From a virus, in the IMG/VR virus record IMGVR_UViG_3300005732_000008, positions 1-41,808 of that record: DNA of 41,808 nucleotides. One strand, 5' to 3'. A program made the translations under genes and the position numbers. A model generated the notes under the pieces. It was not told the origin of the DNA and did no database searches. It worked only from the letters and a program-made list of their open reading frames with translations. Below are positions 1 through 9,131 of this stretch, piece by piece. The stretch's first letter is position 1, and every line of letters begins with the position of its first letter.

Positions 1-21
1 GGGGGAGGGTGCCGGCTGTGG
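1..21. repeat. 21-bp direct terminal repeat, left copy
   Basis: The first 21 bases (five G, then AGGGTGCCGGCTGTGG) are identical to the last 21 bases of the window. With the lysin reading frame staying open across the join, this shows the window is a circular or circularly permuted molecule written with a short overlap. The repeat lies inside coding sequence, so it is more likely an assembly overlap than a physical terminal repeat. Confidence 0.85.
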
Positions 22-1008
22 GATGGCCGGGCGGGGAGATGGGGAGCGGTGAAACCTTGCGTCGAGGTGGCCGGTGAGCGGCACCTCGACGACACGCCCT
101 CGGGGAGCAGGCGGCGGCACGGGTGAGTCAGGGAGTACGGTCCGGGGCTCTGTCAGGAGTCGGTCCTGCTGCCGCTCAAGCTTGAGCGCGCCGGGCGGGT
201 GCTGCACATCAGGGATGAGGGTCGGGTTGCGGGCGATGACCGTGGGGGTGTCATCGTCGGTGTCGTCTGCGGGCGCCTCGATGACCGGCGGCGGGGCTGA
301 CGCTGCCACGTCGCCGGGTCGAAAAACCGACCGGGCCTTGTCGAGCCGGAACTTGCGATCCTTGAGCCCGTTGAGCCCCCCGTTGATCTTGCGGGTCACC
401 GTCTCCAGATCATCAAGGTCGGTCGGGGCGTTGATGTTGCGGTCGAGCCAGTAGAGCGCAGCGATCTTGAATGCCTCATCAGGTCGGGCCGCTCTGGTCG
501 GCTTGTCCTCAAGGCGGATCTTGAGCAGGGCACCGTAGCGGGCATAGTTCGCCCTGCCGGTGAGCTGGATGACGCCCCGGCCCTTGTACCGAACGCCGTC
601 GCCGGGCTGGGTGTTGCCAAGGTCTGCCCGGCCCTCGTAGGCCGCTCCCGAGGCGTACTCCTCCAGCGTCTTGAACCCTGCCGACTCGTGCGCGAGCTGG
701 GCAAGGAACATCGGCAGGCGGGCCGGGATGATGTGGGCGTAGGAGATGGCAGTACGCAGCGGCTTAAGCCATGCCGAGGGAAATGCAGGCTCAAACTCCT
801 GCATTTCCTCCAGCGTCGGCATGTGCAGCGCCTCGGCCTCGATGGATGCGGTGAGGGCTGCAAGAGCGCGGTCTGGCTCTTTGCCGGCCAGTCTGGCGGC
901 GTCGAGAGCCGCCTTGGTCCGCTTGCCGCTGAGCCCGTCGAGCGGACCCGGGGAGAATCCGAGCTTGCTGAGGGCGCGCTGGACGAGGATGGTGGTCGGG
1001 TCGCTCAC
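1..1008 (-). CDS. Endolysin: peptidoglycan-binding domain plus GH19 lysozyme/chitinase-like domain (runs off the left end)
   Basis: Cell-wall hydrolase for host lysis. The start is GTG at 1008, overlapping the TGA of the upstream gene as GTGA. Residues about 4-36 match a PG_binding_1 repeat (LVQRALSKLGF..PLDGLSGKRTKAAL). Residues about 62-225 match the GH19 fold: the HESAGF motif with catalytic Glu108, a second acid nine residues on (Glu117), YEGRADLGNTQPGDG, and the YKGRG.IQLTGR.NY signature. Residues about 230-336 form a Pro/Asp-rich linker. No stop occurs before base 1. Across the circular join the frame continues for eight codons and then into the gene at 41176-41763, giving one 539-codon frame. 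There is no signal peptide, so release through a holin would be expected. The family call is firm; the true C-terminus is uncertain. Confidence 0.9.
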   Translation of the reverse strand, partial: MSDPTTILVQRALSKLGFSPGPLDGLSGKRTKAALDAARLAGKEPDRALAALTASIEAEALHMPTLEEMQEFEPAFPSAWLKPLRTAISYAHIIPARLPMFLAQLAHESAGFKTLEEYASGAAYEGRADLGNTQPGDGVRYKGRGVIQLTGRANYARYGALLKIRLEDKPTRAARPDEAFKIAALYWLDRNINAPTDLDDLETVTRKINGGLNGLKDRKFRLDKARSVFRPGDVAASAPPPVIEAPADDTDDDTPTVIARNPTLIPDVQHPPGALKLERQQDRLLTEPRTVLPDSPVPPPAPRGRVVEVPLTGHLDARFHRSPSPRPAIPQPAPSP

Positions 1009-1742
1009 GATCTGCCCCCGCCGTAGTTGACCTGCAACTCGCCCTTGTAGACGACCTCTCCGACCGCAGCCGACGCCGGCCCGCCTGTGAGCCAGGCAAA
1101 AATCTTGTTGGACCCGGTAAGGTTGTCGTAGGGGGTCTGCTGGGAGATCACCGGGTCGTTTCCGGTGTCTCCGTGGTTCAGGGTCACCGTGTGCCATGTC
1201 CATTTGTTATTGACGAGGATGGGCGTGATGCGGACCAGCCCCGGCGATGCGCGCAGGCTGGAGGTCTGGCCGGTGTTGGTGTTCCGCTTGCTGTTGATGC
1301 CCTCCTCCGAGATGCCGTCGCTGTAGAGGTTGCACCATCGGGAGGACGTGCCGATGTTGGCCCCTGCCAGGTTGGCCGCAGAGCAGAACCCGAACCCCAG
1401 CACAGACGCCTCGCCGGGTCCGGTGTCGGTGATCCAGTCCATCGTGAGGACCGGGGATGCGCTGACGAGGATGTCCTCCCCGAAGAGGTCGGAGAGGTCC
1501 CAGATCAGAACATCACCACCCCATGAGGTCTGATTGACGCCGACCGTGCCTGCGCGCAGGGCGGGGAATGTGCCGACAAGCAGCCCCCCGGAGTCGGACC
1601 AGTCGGTCCCGCTCTGGCTCCCAGCGTTGGCGACGGTGAGGGAGAGCGGGGTGGAGATGCCGGCGGCTGCAGCGACTGCCTGCCCAGGAATCGTCAGCCC
1701 CGGGCGGGTCGGACCACCCGTTGAGGGTCGCGAGACGCCCAT
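1005..1742 (-). CDS. Probable tail-associated structural protein, unknown fold
   Basis: 245 residues, starting at the ATG that overlaps the previous stop as TAATG. It is rich in Gly, Ser, Thr and Asn with many short beta-prone stretches (TWHTVTLNHGDTGNDP, GELQVNYGGG), a composition typical of phage tail fibre or lectin-like domains. It has two closely spaced Cys-containing segments but no motif I can name. It sits between the tail tip genes and the lysin, where fibre or host-recognition proteins are usual. It ends in GGGRS and overlaps the lysin start by four bases, so the two are probably translationally coupled. The tail assignment is inferred from composition and position. Confidence 0.55.
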   Translation of the reverse strand: MGVSRPSTGGPTRPGLTIPGQAVAAAAGISTPLSLTVANAGSQSGTDWSDSGGLLVGTFPALRAGTVGVNQTSWGGDVLIWDLSDLFGEDILVSASPVLTMDWITDTGPGEASVLGFGFCSAANLAGANIGTSSRWCNLYSDGISEEGINSKRNTNTGQTSSLRASPGLVRITPILVNNKWTWHTVTLNHGDTGNDPVISQQTPYDNLTGSNKIFAWLTGGPASAAVGEVVYKGELQVNYGGGRS

Positions 1743-2119
1743 TACTGCCCCCAGCCAACAAGGATGTGGTAGGTTGTGGTGATGCTGTTGTCTGTCGCGC
1801 TGGCCGGGTTGGAGCGGTGGTACAAGACCGAGCCGTTGAAGGTCGCCCCTCCGGTGATCTGGTTGTCCACGGTCGCGGCTGCGGTGTCGTTCTCCAGCAC
1901 GACGCTCGCCCCGCTGGGGTTGGTCGCGGTGCCGATGATCGGGTCAACCGTCGCGGCAGATCCGGCGGTCTTGACGCAGGCTTGCCGGAGGATGCGACCG
2001 CGAGAGAAGCCGAGGTCAATGGGGTCCGCCTCGCTGCCGGCGGCGCACTCCGTCTCGGTGATGGTGACCACGACCTCTCGGTTCTTGCGGGTCACGGTGA
2101 CGGTGTTGGCGTAAGCCAT
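1742..2119 (-). CDS. Small structural protein of the tail module
   Basis: 125 residues starting MAYANTVTVTRKNREVV. The strong ribosome site GAGGGGAG lies about seven bases upstream. The protein is beta-rich and ends in a pattern of the type GATFNGSVLYHR...SITTTYHILVGWGQ. It has no membrane segment or signal. Its stop overlaps the next ATG by one base, and it follows the tail tip gene after a 66-base gap, so it probably belongs to the distal tail or to a fibre-attachment set. I do not recognise a named family. Confidence 0.55.
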   Translation of the reverse strand: MAYANTVTVTRKNREVVVTITETECAAGSEADPIDLGFSRGRILRQACVKTAGSAATVDPIIGTATNPSGASVVLENDTAAATVDNQITGGATFNGSVLYHRSNPASATDNSITTTYHILVGWGQ

Positions 2120-2185
2120 TGTTTCTCCCCTCGTTCAATCAGTCAGTCTGGGGTCTTGACTGTAGCACGCTGGGAAACGGTGCGC

Positions 2186-3847
2186 CTATGCCCCGGTCTT
2201 CTTGAGGCTGCTGGCCCGGATCGGGTCATCATCCAGCGCAAACACGATGTCCCACCCCGTGCCGCTCCAACGCCGCAGAAGAACAGTGGCCAGGAAGGTG
2301 CGATGCAGGCTCTCTGATTGCAGCCGGACTTGCATGCCGGGGCGCAGCCATCCAAAGTTGCGGTGTGCTGTGTAGGGGCGCTCTGCGTATCCGAGCCCGT
2401 TGACCTGGATGCGCTCTCGGGCGATCAGGCCGGCGCCAGCCTCGTCATAGAGCCAGTCCAGCTCCAGCACCTCAGACTGCTCCCGCCTGGCAGCGGTCGA
2501 TGCCGTCCAGCGGTTGACGGAGATCTTGGCGTACTCGTCGCTGAACACCTCCGGATCGTCCGGGTCGGGGTCTGCCTGCACGGTCAGGGTGCGTTTGTAG
2601 TCGCCGGTGCGCGCCCGGGGTGCGAACCGAATCGTGCACCGGTTAATGACGTCGCTGAGCTGCGTCTGCGTGACCAGCGGGCCGGCCGGCTCCAGGTCCG
2701 GCCCCTCGATGAGCAGGCGCAAGCCCTCCGCGTTGGGCGTGTTGAGCAGCCGAGGCTGCGGGTAGAGCCCGTCTGGCCCCGACCGAATCTCGGTCCCGAA
2801 CGGCTCCAGCAGTCGGGTGACGAATGACAGCGGGGTCAGGGTCGGGGTGTTGATGAACGTCGCCACCGCTACCCGATCCAGGGTGCCAGACTCGATGAGC
2901 CACCGTGGGATGTCGACCTCGCGAGAAGAGCGCAGCAGCGCCCACGCGCACACGCTGCCGACGCCGGACAGTGCACCCGCAGCGAACGGGTCAGGAAGCC
3001 CTCCGCCATCGTTCCAGCAGACCCAGTACTCCGCGCTGCTGCGGTCGATGCTGCCGCTGTGGATGTCGACGTAGCTGTACACCCGCCCCAGTCCGTCGAC
3101 AGCCTCCTGAACCGTGAACGTGTCCGACGCCCGATCCGCATCAAAAACGGTGACCGTTTCCGCCACGACCTCATGCCCTGCGATGAGCAGGTGCTCATAG
3201 TGCGAGGGTGAGCCGTGGGTCAGGATCGGGTAGGCCGGGCTGCCGCTGGTGGTGGACTCAGTACCGTCGGATTTGCGGAACACACCCGGGGTGCCGATCA
3301 CCACCGGGTAGACCTTGCCAGCCATCTCGGATGGTGCACTGGGGTGGGTGGTGTCATTGATGACTGCGGACTCGTTCAGCAGCGTGACGCTGTCGTCGGC
3401 AGGGGTGTCCTCCAGGGTGAAGGACAGGAAGCCGGCGGTGCGGCTGGGGTCGGCGTACACGGGACGGGACAGGCGCCCTGTCAGGTACCGGTACCGCTCC
3501 GCATGGGCCTGGAGCGGTACGCCGGTCTGCTCATCGACGTAGACGGCGAACAGCTCCCCCCGCGCCTGCTCCAGACGGTAGCCGCGGGCCACCCGCTCCG
3601 CAACGTCGACCCCGTCAAGCAGCACGAACAGCGGCACCGTGTCCGATTCGTGCACGCCCTCCCGGCTGACCTCGTCAACAACGTCCGGCTCTGACATGCC
3701 GTCGGTGTAGAACACCACCGAGCCGTCAGGCATGGTCAGATCCACCATCTCCGTTGCGGTCCGGTAGGTCCGGCCACCCCATTGAAGATCGAGGCACCAG
3801 ACCAGGACCGCATTGGCCATGTCCCCCGATGATGGGTAGCGCGGCAT
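2186..3847 (-). CDS. Putative minor tail / tail tip (hub) protein
   Basis: 553 residues counted from the ATG at 3847 (MPRYPSSGDMANAV), which overlaps the stop of the 1,132-residue tail protein as TGATG; a longer in-frame extension exists but would overlap that gene. The protein opens with a beta-rich region (LQWGGRTYRTATEMVDL) and has a central segment with TPTLTPLSFVTRLLEPFGTEI, then RCTIRFAPRARTGDYKRTL and a C-terminal MQVRLQSESLHRTFLATVLLR. The order tape measure, large beta protein, then a protein of this size is usual for siphovirus tail tips. No catalytic motif is seen. The role comes from gene order rather than a named domain. Confidence 0.55.
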   Translation of the reverse strand: MPRYPSSGDMANAVLVWCLDLQWGGRTYRTATEMVDLTMPDGSVVFYTDGMSEPDVVDEVSREGVHESDTVPLFVLLDGVDVAERVARGYRLEQARGELFAVYVDEQTGVPLQAHAERYRYLTGRLSRPVYADPSRTAGFLSFTLEDTPADDSVTLLNESAVINDTTHPSAPSEMAGKVYPVVIGTPGVFRKSDGTESTTSGSPAYPILTHGSPSHYEHLLIAGHEVVAETVTVFDADRASDTFTVQEAVDGLGRVYSYVDIHSGSIDRSSAEYWVCWNDGGGLPDPFAAGALSGVGSVCAWALLRSSREVDIPRWLIESGTLDRVAVATFINTPTLTPLSFVTRLLEPFGTEIRSGPDGLYPQPRLLNTPNAEGLRLLIEGPDLEPAGPLVTQTQLSDVINRCTIRFAPRARTGDYKRTLTVQADPDPDDPEVFSDEYAKISVNRWTASTAARREQSEVLELDWLYDEAGAGLIARERIQVNGLGYAERPYTAHRNFGWLRPGMQVRLQSESLHRTFLATVLLRRWSGTGWDIVFALDDDPIRASSLKKTGA

Positions 3848-6800
3848 CAGCGCACCTCCTCGATCACGACGGTGGCCACCCGGAACAACTCCCCGGTCGT
3901 CGGGTCGCACTCATCACCGAGCGTGCTCTCAACCTGCACTGCGCTGGCGATGGTCCCGAGCATGAACGCGTCCGAGAACCGATAGTGCGTGGTCCCGGCA
4001 GGGGTGGGCACACAGGGCAGATAGGTGATCGCGTCTCTGGCGCCGACCTGCTCCAGCACGCCGCGCAGAGACAAGGGCGGGTCTTTCTGCGCAGCAACAG
4101 GCAGGTTGCCGGCGACATTGGTGCTGGTGATGTAGTCCGGGTCTGTCGTGGCGCCCTGGAGTTGGCTGGTGTCGATGGGTTCTGGCCAGGCAATCCGCAC
4201 GGTGCGACCTCCGGGACCGGCCCTGCGTGCACGCTGCACTCCGCTGATCGTGGACTCCGTGAGGTCGCCGCTTTCGTACGCGATGACCCGCCCTCGCCCG
4301 TACTGCGTGCCGAACGCGAACACCCGGCCCATGGAGAAGTGCCCGCATCGCAGGTCAAGCTCCGTCGTCTTCTGCGCATCGATGCGCAGCGCCCACCCGC
4401 CGCCCGTCTCCCCGTCCGTGTGGAACGTCACGCAGAACTTGTCAGGAATCAGGGTGATGGTCGTGGTCGTGGGCTCTGACCCGTCGATGTCTGCCAGGAA
4501 AAACACGGGCTTAGCCCCGTCGATGTTGCTGGCCAGCGTTCCCGCACTGTTCCCGGTCAGCCGCCTGAACGTGGTTCCCATCATCACCGTCCAGCCCGCG
4601 CACTCATTCTCCCGGAAGTATCGCCCGCTGCTCGTCGTCGGGAGGCTGGGGACGATCAACTCGTTGCCCCGGCGGGTCAGACTGAACGCGGTGCTGATCG
4701 CGTTGTTGAGGGTCGCCACCGTGACCCACGCGTTGGTGCCCGTGTCCCATCGGTCGATGCTGCCGGCGCTCCAGTTGACACCCTGGAAGGTGGCATAGAG
4801 CAGCGTGGAGCCAAACCCCTGCTCCTCAGAACCAAGCGTGGCGTCGGTGTTGAGCACGAAGGGGATCAACTGCTCGGGCGTGTTGCCCGATGTGACCGCC
4901 ACTGACCGCCACATGCTGCGGGGGCTGGGACTCTCCCGGTACAGGATGCGCTCGATGGGGTGCTCATAGGCCGTGTCGATGTTGAACGTGTCGCCCTCCA
5001 TCGCAGAGCCATCGACCGCGACCACCCGCACACCGTCGTCAATCCCAATGGTCTGACCACGCCGAGACAGGGTGCGGCCAAACAGGTCGTCCGGGTTGGT
5101 GAACCCACCCCCGAGCGCACCATTGGCAGAGGCGCCAGACATGGCGTGCGCTTCGTGAATGTCAAAGTCAGCGGTGCCGGTAGCAATGGCGCCCCATCGC
5201 ACGATGTCGGTGGAGCCTGCGCCCGCCGTGAGGCTGTGGCCCTGGATGGCGGCGGTCCACTCCCGGTCCGATTTGCTGTCCAGGGCGCGGAACCAGACGG
5301 ACAGTTCCCCGTTTGCGATGGCAGCAAGCACGTCGATGCCCTCATCAGGGCTCACGGTGCTCTTGTCGGTCCCGATCTGCGATGCGGCGTTGTCGTCCCA
5401 CATGCGAAACGACGACGTTGAAAACCGGATGTAGACGTCATAGTCGGCGCCTCCGTCCGCGCTGCGCAGGTTGAGGGCGCACTGGTTGCCGGTGAGCGCA
5501 CCGCCGCTGTTCACGGTCAGCGCGTACCGAGCAGCGACCCCCTGCGCAACTGTGCTCGTCAGCGTCATCGTTGTGTATTTGGTCTGCGATGACGTCGACC
5601 GATTGAGCAACCCGGTGGAGGTGATCGCGTCCGTGCCCGCTCCGGTTGTGGTCAATGACGAGATGTTCGCCGGCAACTCAAGCGGCAGGTAGCTCTCTGT
5701 CCACGATGACCGCTGGTGTGTCCGCGGGTAGGAGATGGGTGCGGGCAGGGTGACGGTGGACGGACCGCCCAGAAACGTCGCGGAGAGGGTGACGCTGGAG
5801 GTCACGTCGGTGGTGTTCAGCCCGATCAGAACCTGCCGGCCCCGGTGGCTGACCCCAACGAAATCCGACAGGTACGTGGCGGAGTCTCCGGTGTAGACGA
5901 CCAGCGCACCGGCTGCGTCGGTGCCGTCCGCGTCCCCGTTGCCGGTGTACTTCCAGTTCAGGCCGCTGTCAGTGGACCGGGCAAGGAACACACCGCCCTC
6001 ATTGGTCGCAGACGACGTGGACAGCCGCCAGGCGCCCTGGATGGTGCCGTCTTCATCCACCCAAACCGACCCGTCGCCATCTGTGACCACTTGATTGGTG
6101 GTGGTGTCGTAGTCGAACACGCGCCCCGCGGTGCCGCTGCCAGACTCCGCAAAGGAGAAGACGCCCGCCGACGCATCGAACGCGGTCGTGACCCGGGACA
6201 GGATCGAGGACGATGCCGAGGGCAGGGCGAGCCGATACATGTAGTTTGCGGTCGGGAGCTGCGCGATGGTGGACGGCCAGAACACCGTGAGCACCCCGTC
6301 GATCTCCATCACCGAGTGGAACGCGAACACGTTGGTGTCACCCCCGGTGAACTCGATCCGGGCAATGTCTGCTGCGAGGGTGAACCGGGAGGCGCGGCTG
6401 ACACTGAACCACTGCGCAAGCTGGTCGCGGGGCTCTGCGCTGGTGTCGGTGTCATTGGCGATCACGTGGGCCACCAGCAGGCACTGCCCGCCGCTGAACG
6501 CCATGCGCAGCCGGCCCGCTTCGTACCCGTCCGCTGCTGAGCCTGCGGTGCCGCTGATGTCCAGCCCGTCCTCCAGGGCGTATGAGGACACCACTGTCCA
6601 CGTCGACCCATCCAGCGACCGGTGCACCCGAACCTGTGCAGTCTCTGCGCTGGTGTCGTAGATCCAGTGCGCGCAGTACAGGTGCCCGTCACGCCGGTTG
6701 TACGTCACGGTGGGGTGGAACCCATCCGTCGGGCTGGTGCTCTGCGTGTAGACGGTCGAGGACGTCCACGTGCCGTCCGCCGGATCGTACACCGCACACT

Positions 6801-7245
6801 CGACGTTGTACGCCGTCGGTCCCACAGACTGGCGCTGGTAGACGACGGCGATCCTGTCGGTGCGGTCCGTGTCGTAGAAGGTGCACGCGTCCGGGTCTGC
6901 CAGGGCGCTGGTTGCCGCCGCTGCTGTGGTTCGGATGACCTGCCAGGCGCTGGTCTGCTGCACGTCACAGCCCCGCCAGTCGGTGTCACCTTCGTACTGG
7001 TAGATGACCTCGGCACCCCCGGGTTGCACCGGCCCGCCCTGGTTCACCTGGACGCGCAGTTCCTTGGATGCCGACTGTGTCCCGCTCGCCTCCAGCGCCA
7101 GCGTGTACGATCCCTGCGGGACAGCCTCGCCATTCGTGGGTCCTTGCTGGGTGAACGTCGCTTTGTCGTCCCAGATGTGGGCGGGGGTGAGCGCGTAGGG
7201 CAGACCAAGGCCGCGCAGGGCAGCGCCAGAGACATCAGTGGACAT
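3847..7245 (-). CDS. Large tail protein with sialidase-type Asp-box; candidate receptor-binding or tip protein
   Basis: 1,132 residues, the longest gene in the window. It is built mostly of beta-prone repeats. Around residue 430 there is a clear Asp-box, S-T-D-S-G-L-N-W, in the context ARSTDSGLNWKYTG, and near residue 210 a shorter relative, HRSLDGSTWTVV. Such boxes mark beta-propeller blades in sialidases and in many phage tail spikes. Segments naming crop- or motion-type catalysis are absent, so it may bind rather than cut. The C-terminal 150 residues (FRVATVVIEEVR end) look like a tail-attachment region. It lies just downstream of the tape measure and a small lipoprotein, and its stop overlaps the next gene as TGATG. 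Confidence 0.6.
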   Translation of the reverse strand: MSTDVSGAALRGLGLPYALTPAHIWDDKATFTQQGPTNGEAVPQGSYTLALEASGTQSASKELRVQVNQGGPVQPGGAEVIYQYEGDTDWRGCDVQQTSAWQVIRTTAAAATSALADPDACTFYDTDRTDRIAVVYQRQSVGPTAYNVECAVYDPADGTWTSSTVYTQSTSPTDGFHPTVTYNRRDGHLYCAHWIYDTSAETAQVRVHRSLDGSTWTVVSSYALEDGLDISGTAGSAADGYEAGRLRMAFSGGQCLLVAHVIANDTDTSAEPRDQLAQWFSVSRASRFTLAADIARIEFTGGDTNVFAFHSVMEIDGVLTVFWPSTIAQLPTANYMYRLALPSASSSILSRVTTAFDASAGVFSFAESGSGTAGRVFDYDTTTNQVVTDGDGSVWVDEDGTIQGAWRLSTSSATNEGGVFLARSTDSGLNWKYTGNGDADGTDAAGALVVYTGDSATYLSDFVGVSHRGRQVLIGLNTTDVTSSVTLSATFLGGPSTVTLPAPISYPRTHQRSSWTESYLPLELPANISSLTTTGAGTDAITSTGLLNRSTSSQTKYTTMTLTSTVAQGVAARYALTVNSGGALTGNQCALNLRSADGGADYDVYIRFSTSSFRMWDDNAASQIGTDKSTVSPDEGIDVLAAIANGELSVWFRALDSKSDREWTAAIQGHSLTAGAGSTDIVRWGAIATGTADFDIHEAHAMSGASANGALGGGFTNPDDLFGRTLSRRGQTIGIDDGVRVVAVDGSAMEGDTFNIDTAYEHPIERILYRESPSPRSMWRSVAVTSGNTPEQLIPFVLNTDATLGSEEQGFGSTLLYATFQGVNWSAGSIDRWDTGTNAWVTVATLNNAISTAFSLTRRGNELIVPSLPTTSSGRYFRENECAGWTVMMGTTFRRLTGNSAGTLASNIDGAKPVFFLADIDGSEPTTTTITLIPDKFCVTFHTDGETGGGWALRIDAQKTTELDLRCGHFSMGRVFAFGTQYGRGRVIAYESGDLTESTISGVQRARRAGPGGRTVRIAWPEPIDTSQLQGATTDPDYITSTNVAGNLPVAAQKDPPLSLRGVLEQVGARDAITYLPCVPTPAGTTHYRFSDAFMLGTIASAVQVESTLGDECDPTTGELFRVATVVIEEVR

Positions 7246-7249
7246 CGAA

Positions 7250-7549
7250 TCACTCGGGGTTCAAGGGGGCCAGTTCAAGGAACCGGGCGCGCACTGTGGC
7301 GCCGTCTCCGTACTCAGACGCCGGACAGTCCACCGTGAGCAGCGCGGCGCCTCGTCGGGGCAGCACCGCCGCACACGCGTCTGGCGTGTCCGCGTGGCAG
7401 ACCTCGACACCGAGCAGATGAGCGGCGGAGTACTGGCTGTTGATGCGGGCCACGTCATCGAGGCAATCCGCCGTCAGCACGTAGATGTCACCGGTCGTGT
7501 GGTACGTCTCGACGTCGGACGCACAGGCAAGCAGAAGGGCGAGGATCAT
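7250..7549 (-). CDS. Small predicted lipoprotein within the tail operon
   Basis: 99 residues beginning MILALLLACASDVETYHT. The LLLAC segment is a lipobox with the lipid-accepting Cys at residue 9, giving an unusually short signal peptide with no basic residue at its start. The mature part has five further Cys, which could form disulfides outside the cytoplasm. GGAGAA precedes the ATG. It sits between the tape measure and the largest tail gene with only four bases to the latter. Phage lipoproteins of this size can act in superinfection exclusion or lysis, but neither is shown here. The lipoprotein call is good; the role is unknown. Confidence 0.6.
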   Translation of the reverse strand: MILALLLACASDVETYHTTGDIYVLTADCLDDVARINSQYSAAHLLGVEVCHADTPDACAAVLPRRGAALLTVDCPASEYGDGATVRARFLELAPLNPE

Positions 7550-7589
7550 GGGGTTCTCCGGGGCGGGGATGCCCCTTTATCGTAGCCCA

Positions 7590-9131
7590 TCAGTACCCCC
7601 GGTTTTGTCGTGGGTGCGGGTTGTTGCGCAGGTTCCGCGCGTACCGGGTGGTGCCAGAGCGCCCGGACCTGCCCAACTCATCATCCAGGTGGCTGCGACC
7701 GATGACCGCGGTAATCCGCTGGTTGCTCCCGGAGAGCTTGCCGTTGTTGGCATCATCGATCAGCTGGGTTGCGGTGCTGTTTGCGACCGCCCCGGGGGTG
7801 GACAACTCGGTGTTGAGCACCCGCCGCCCGTAGCTCATGCGCTCGTCGGGGGCCATGCCTCCGCCCGCCGGGGTGCCGGTGTGGGCCACTGGGGGGGCTT
7901 GGCTATTGATGGCTGCGAGCGCTGGTGCGATTGCGCTCGCTGTGATCGCTGCTGAGCTTGCAATCGCGGCAGGTAGCGGCAACTCAGCAAACTGCCGCGA
8001 GATGGCAACGGCAGCATTGAATCCAACCTGCGCCAGTGCTGCCGTTTTGCTGATTCCGAACATGATCGTTGCGCTCTTTTTGCCTTCTGCTGCCTGTCTT
8101 GCCGCGGCGTCAGCAGCAGCCGCAGAAATCGAGCCTGCCACGCTCACAGCGCTATCCTCGATGGTTTGCTGAACTGTGGCAGCGCGAGACGCCGCCTTCT
8201 CCGCATCCTCATCATCCTTGGCTGCCTTCGCGTCCTGCCGCTCAAACTCGCGATCAAGTGCATCGTTGACCGCGGCGATCCGTTTGCGTCTCGCCTCTTC
8301 AGCAGCACGCTCCCGTTCCAACTCAGCCGCGGCGGACTCCCTCACGGCAGCCGCCAGTTCCCTTTCTGCTGCCGCTTCCCCTTGCACGGCAGCGGCATTC
8401 GCAGCGGCAGCAGCGGCAGCGTTTCTTGCGGCCTCCTCCTCTCGGATGATCTCCGCGTTCAAGTCCTTGGCAAGCGCTATCCGCTCCTGAAGTGCCGCGA
8501 TGTTGCGCTCTTGCGCCGCTGTCGAGATGTCCGACGCGCGGATCTGGGCAATCACCGCAGTGGTCTGGCTGTCGAGCGAGCGGTTGAAGTCCCGAATCTT
8601 CAGGTCTGCTGTGGAGATGGCGCCCGCATACACCCCGTACTCATCGGAGACCTTCTGGATGGTGCGGTCGAGTGCGCTGGTTGCGTCCGCCATCCCGGTG
8701 GCCAGTGCCTGCTGCTCCTTGATGAGGTCGTTTGCCTTCTCGATCTCGCGGTTCAGGTACGCGTAGGCTGCGGCACCTGCGGCCAGTGCGGCGATCACCG
8801 CGCCGATTGGACCCGCAGCGACCCCCAGCCCCATGGCAGCGGTCTTGAGCCCGTTGATTCCTCGGATCGCCTTTCCAGCGGCGGGACTCACCGCGCTCAC
8901 AGCGGTGGCCAGGCCCCGGGTTGCGGAGCCGCCCTTCTTTGCTGAGCCTGCCAGTGCGGTCATCGCAGCAGCGCCACCAGCGGCACCCTTGGTCAGTCCG
9001 CCACCCATCTCCTCGCCAGCGTCACCGGCAGCATCCTCGACCGCGCCAAACTCACCCTCAAGCGCAGCCAGCGCCGCCCTCAGTTCGGTATCGTCAGCGA
9101 TAAATCGAAATACGATCTCTTGGTCAGCCAT
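7590..9131 (-). CDS. Tape measure protein
   Basis: 513 residues that set tail length and normally line the tail lumen. It opens MADQEIVFRFIADDTELRAAL, typical of tape measures (a short beta lead followed by long helix). Long Ala- and Glu-rich coiled coils follow, mainly residues 150-330, with hydrophobic segments near residues 95-125 (GVAAGPIGAVIAALAAGAAA) and again near 355-400. It lies directly after the two overlapping chaperone frames, the standard siphovirus order, and overlaps the end of the -1 frame by eight bases. At about 0.15 nm per residue it predicts a tail of roughly 75 nm, which is short. The family call rests on composition and position. Confidence 0.85.
   Translation of the reverse strand: MADQEIVFRFIADDTELRAALAALEGEFGAVEDAAGDAGEEMGGGLTKGAAGGAAAMTALAGSAKKGGSATRGLATAVSAVSPAAGKAIRGINGLKTAAMGLGVAAGPIGAVIAALAAGAAAYAYLNREIEKANDLIKEQQALATGMADATSALDRTIQKVSDEYGVYAGAISTADLKIRDFNRSLDSQTTAVIAQIRASDISTAAQERNIAALQERIALAKDLNAEIIREEEAARNAAAAAAANAAAVQGEAAAERELAAAVRESAAAELERERAAEEARRKRIAAVNDALDREFERQDAKAAKDDEDAEKAASRAATVQQTIEDSAVSVAGSISAAAADAAARQAAEGKKSATIMFGISKTAALAQVGFNAAVAISRQFAELPLPAAIASSAAITASAIAPALAAINSQAPPVAHTGTPAGGGMAPDERMSYGRRVLNTELSTPGAVANSTATQLIDDANNGKLSGSNQRITAVIGRSHLDDELGRSGRSGTTRYARNLRNNPHPRQNRGY

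Noticed and set aside
74-454. Plus-strand open frame of 126 codons
   Set aside because: It is the antisense shadow of the lysin; the product is a low-complexity Ser/Arg string with no ribosome site, and the minus frame has clear domains.
2120-2185. Promoter in the gap before the 125-residue structural gene
   Set aside because: A TACAGT resembles a -10 box but no -35 box stands at a usable distance; only the ribosome site is convincing.
5716-6540. Plus-strand open frame of 274 codons
   Set aside because: Antisense shadow of the large tail gene; composition follows GC bias of the opposite strand.
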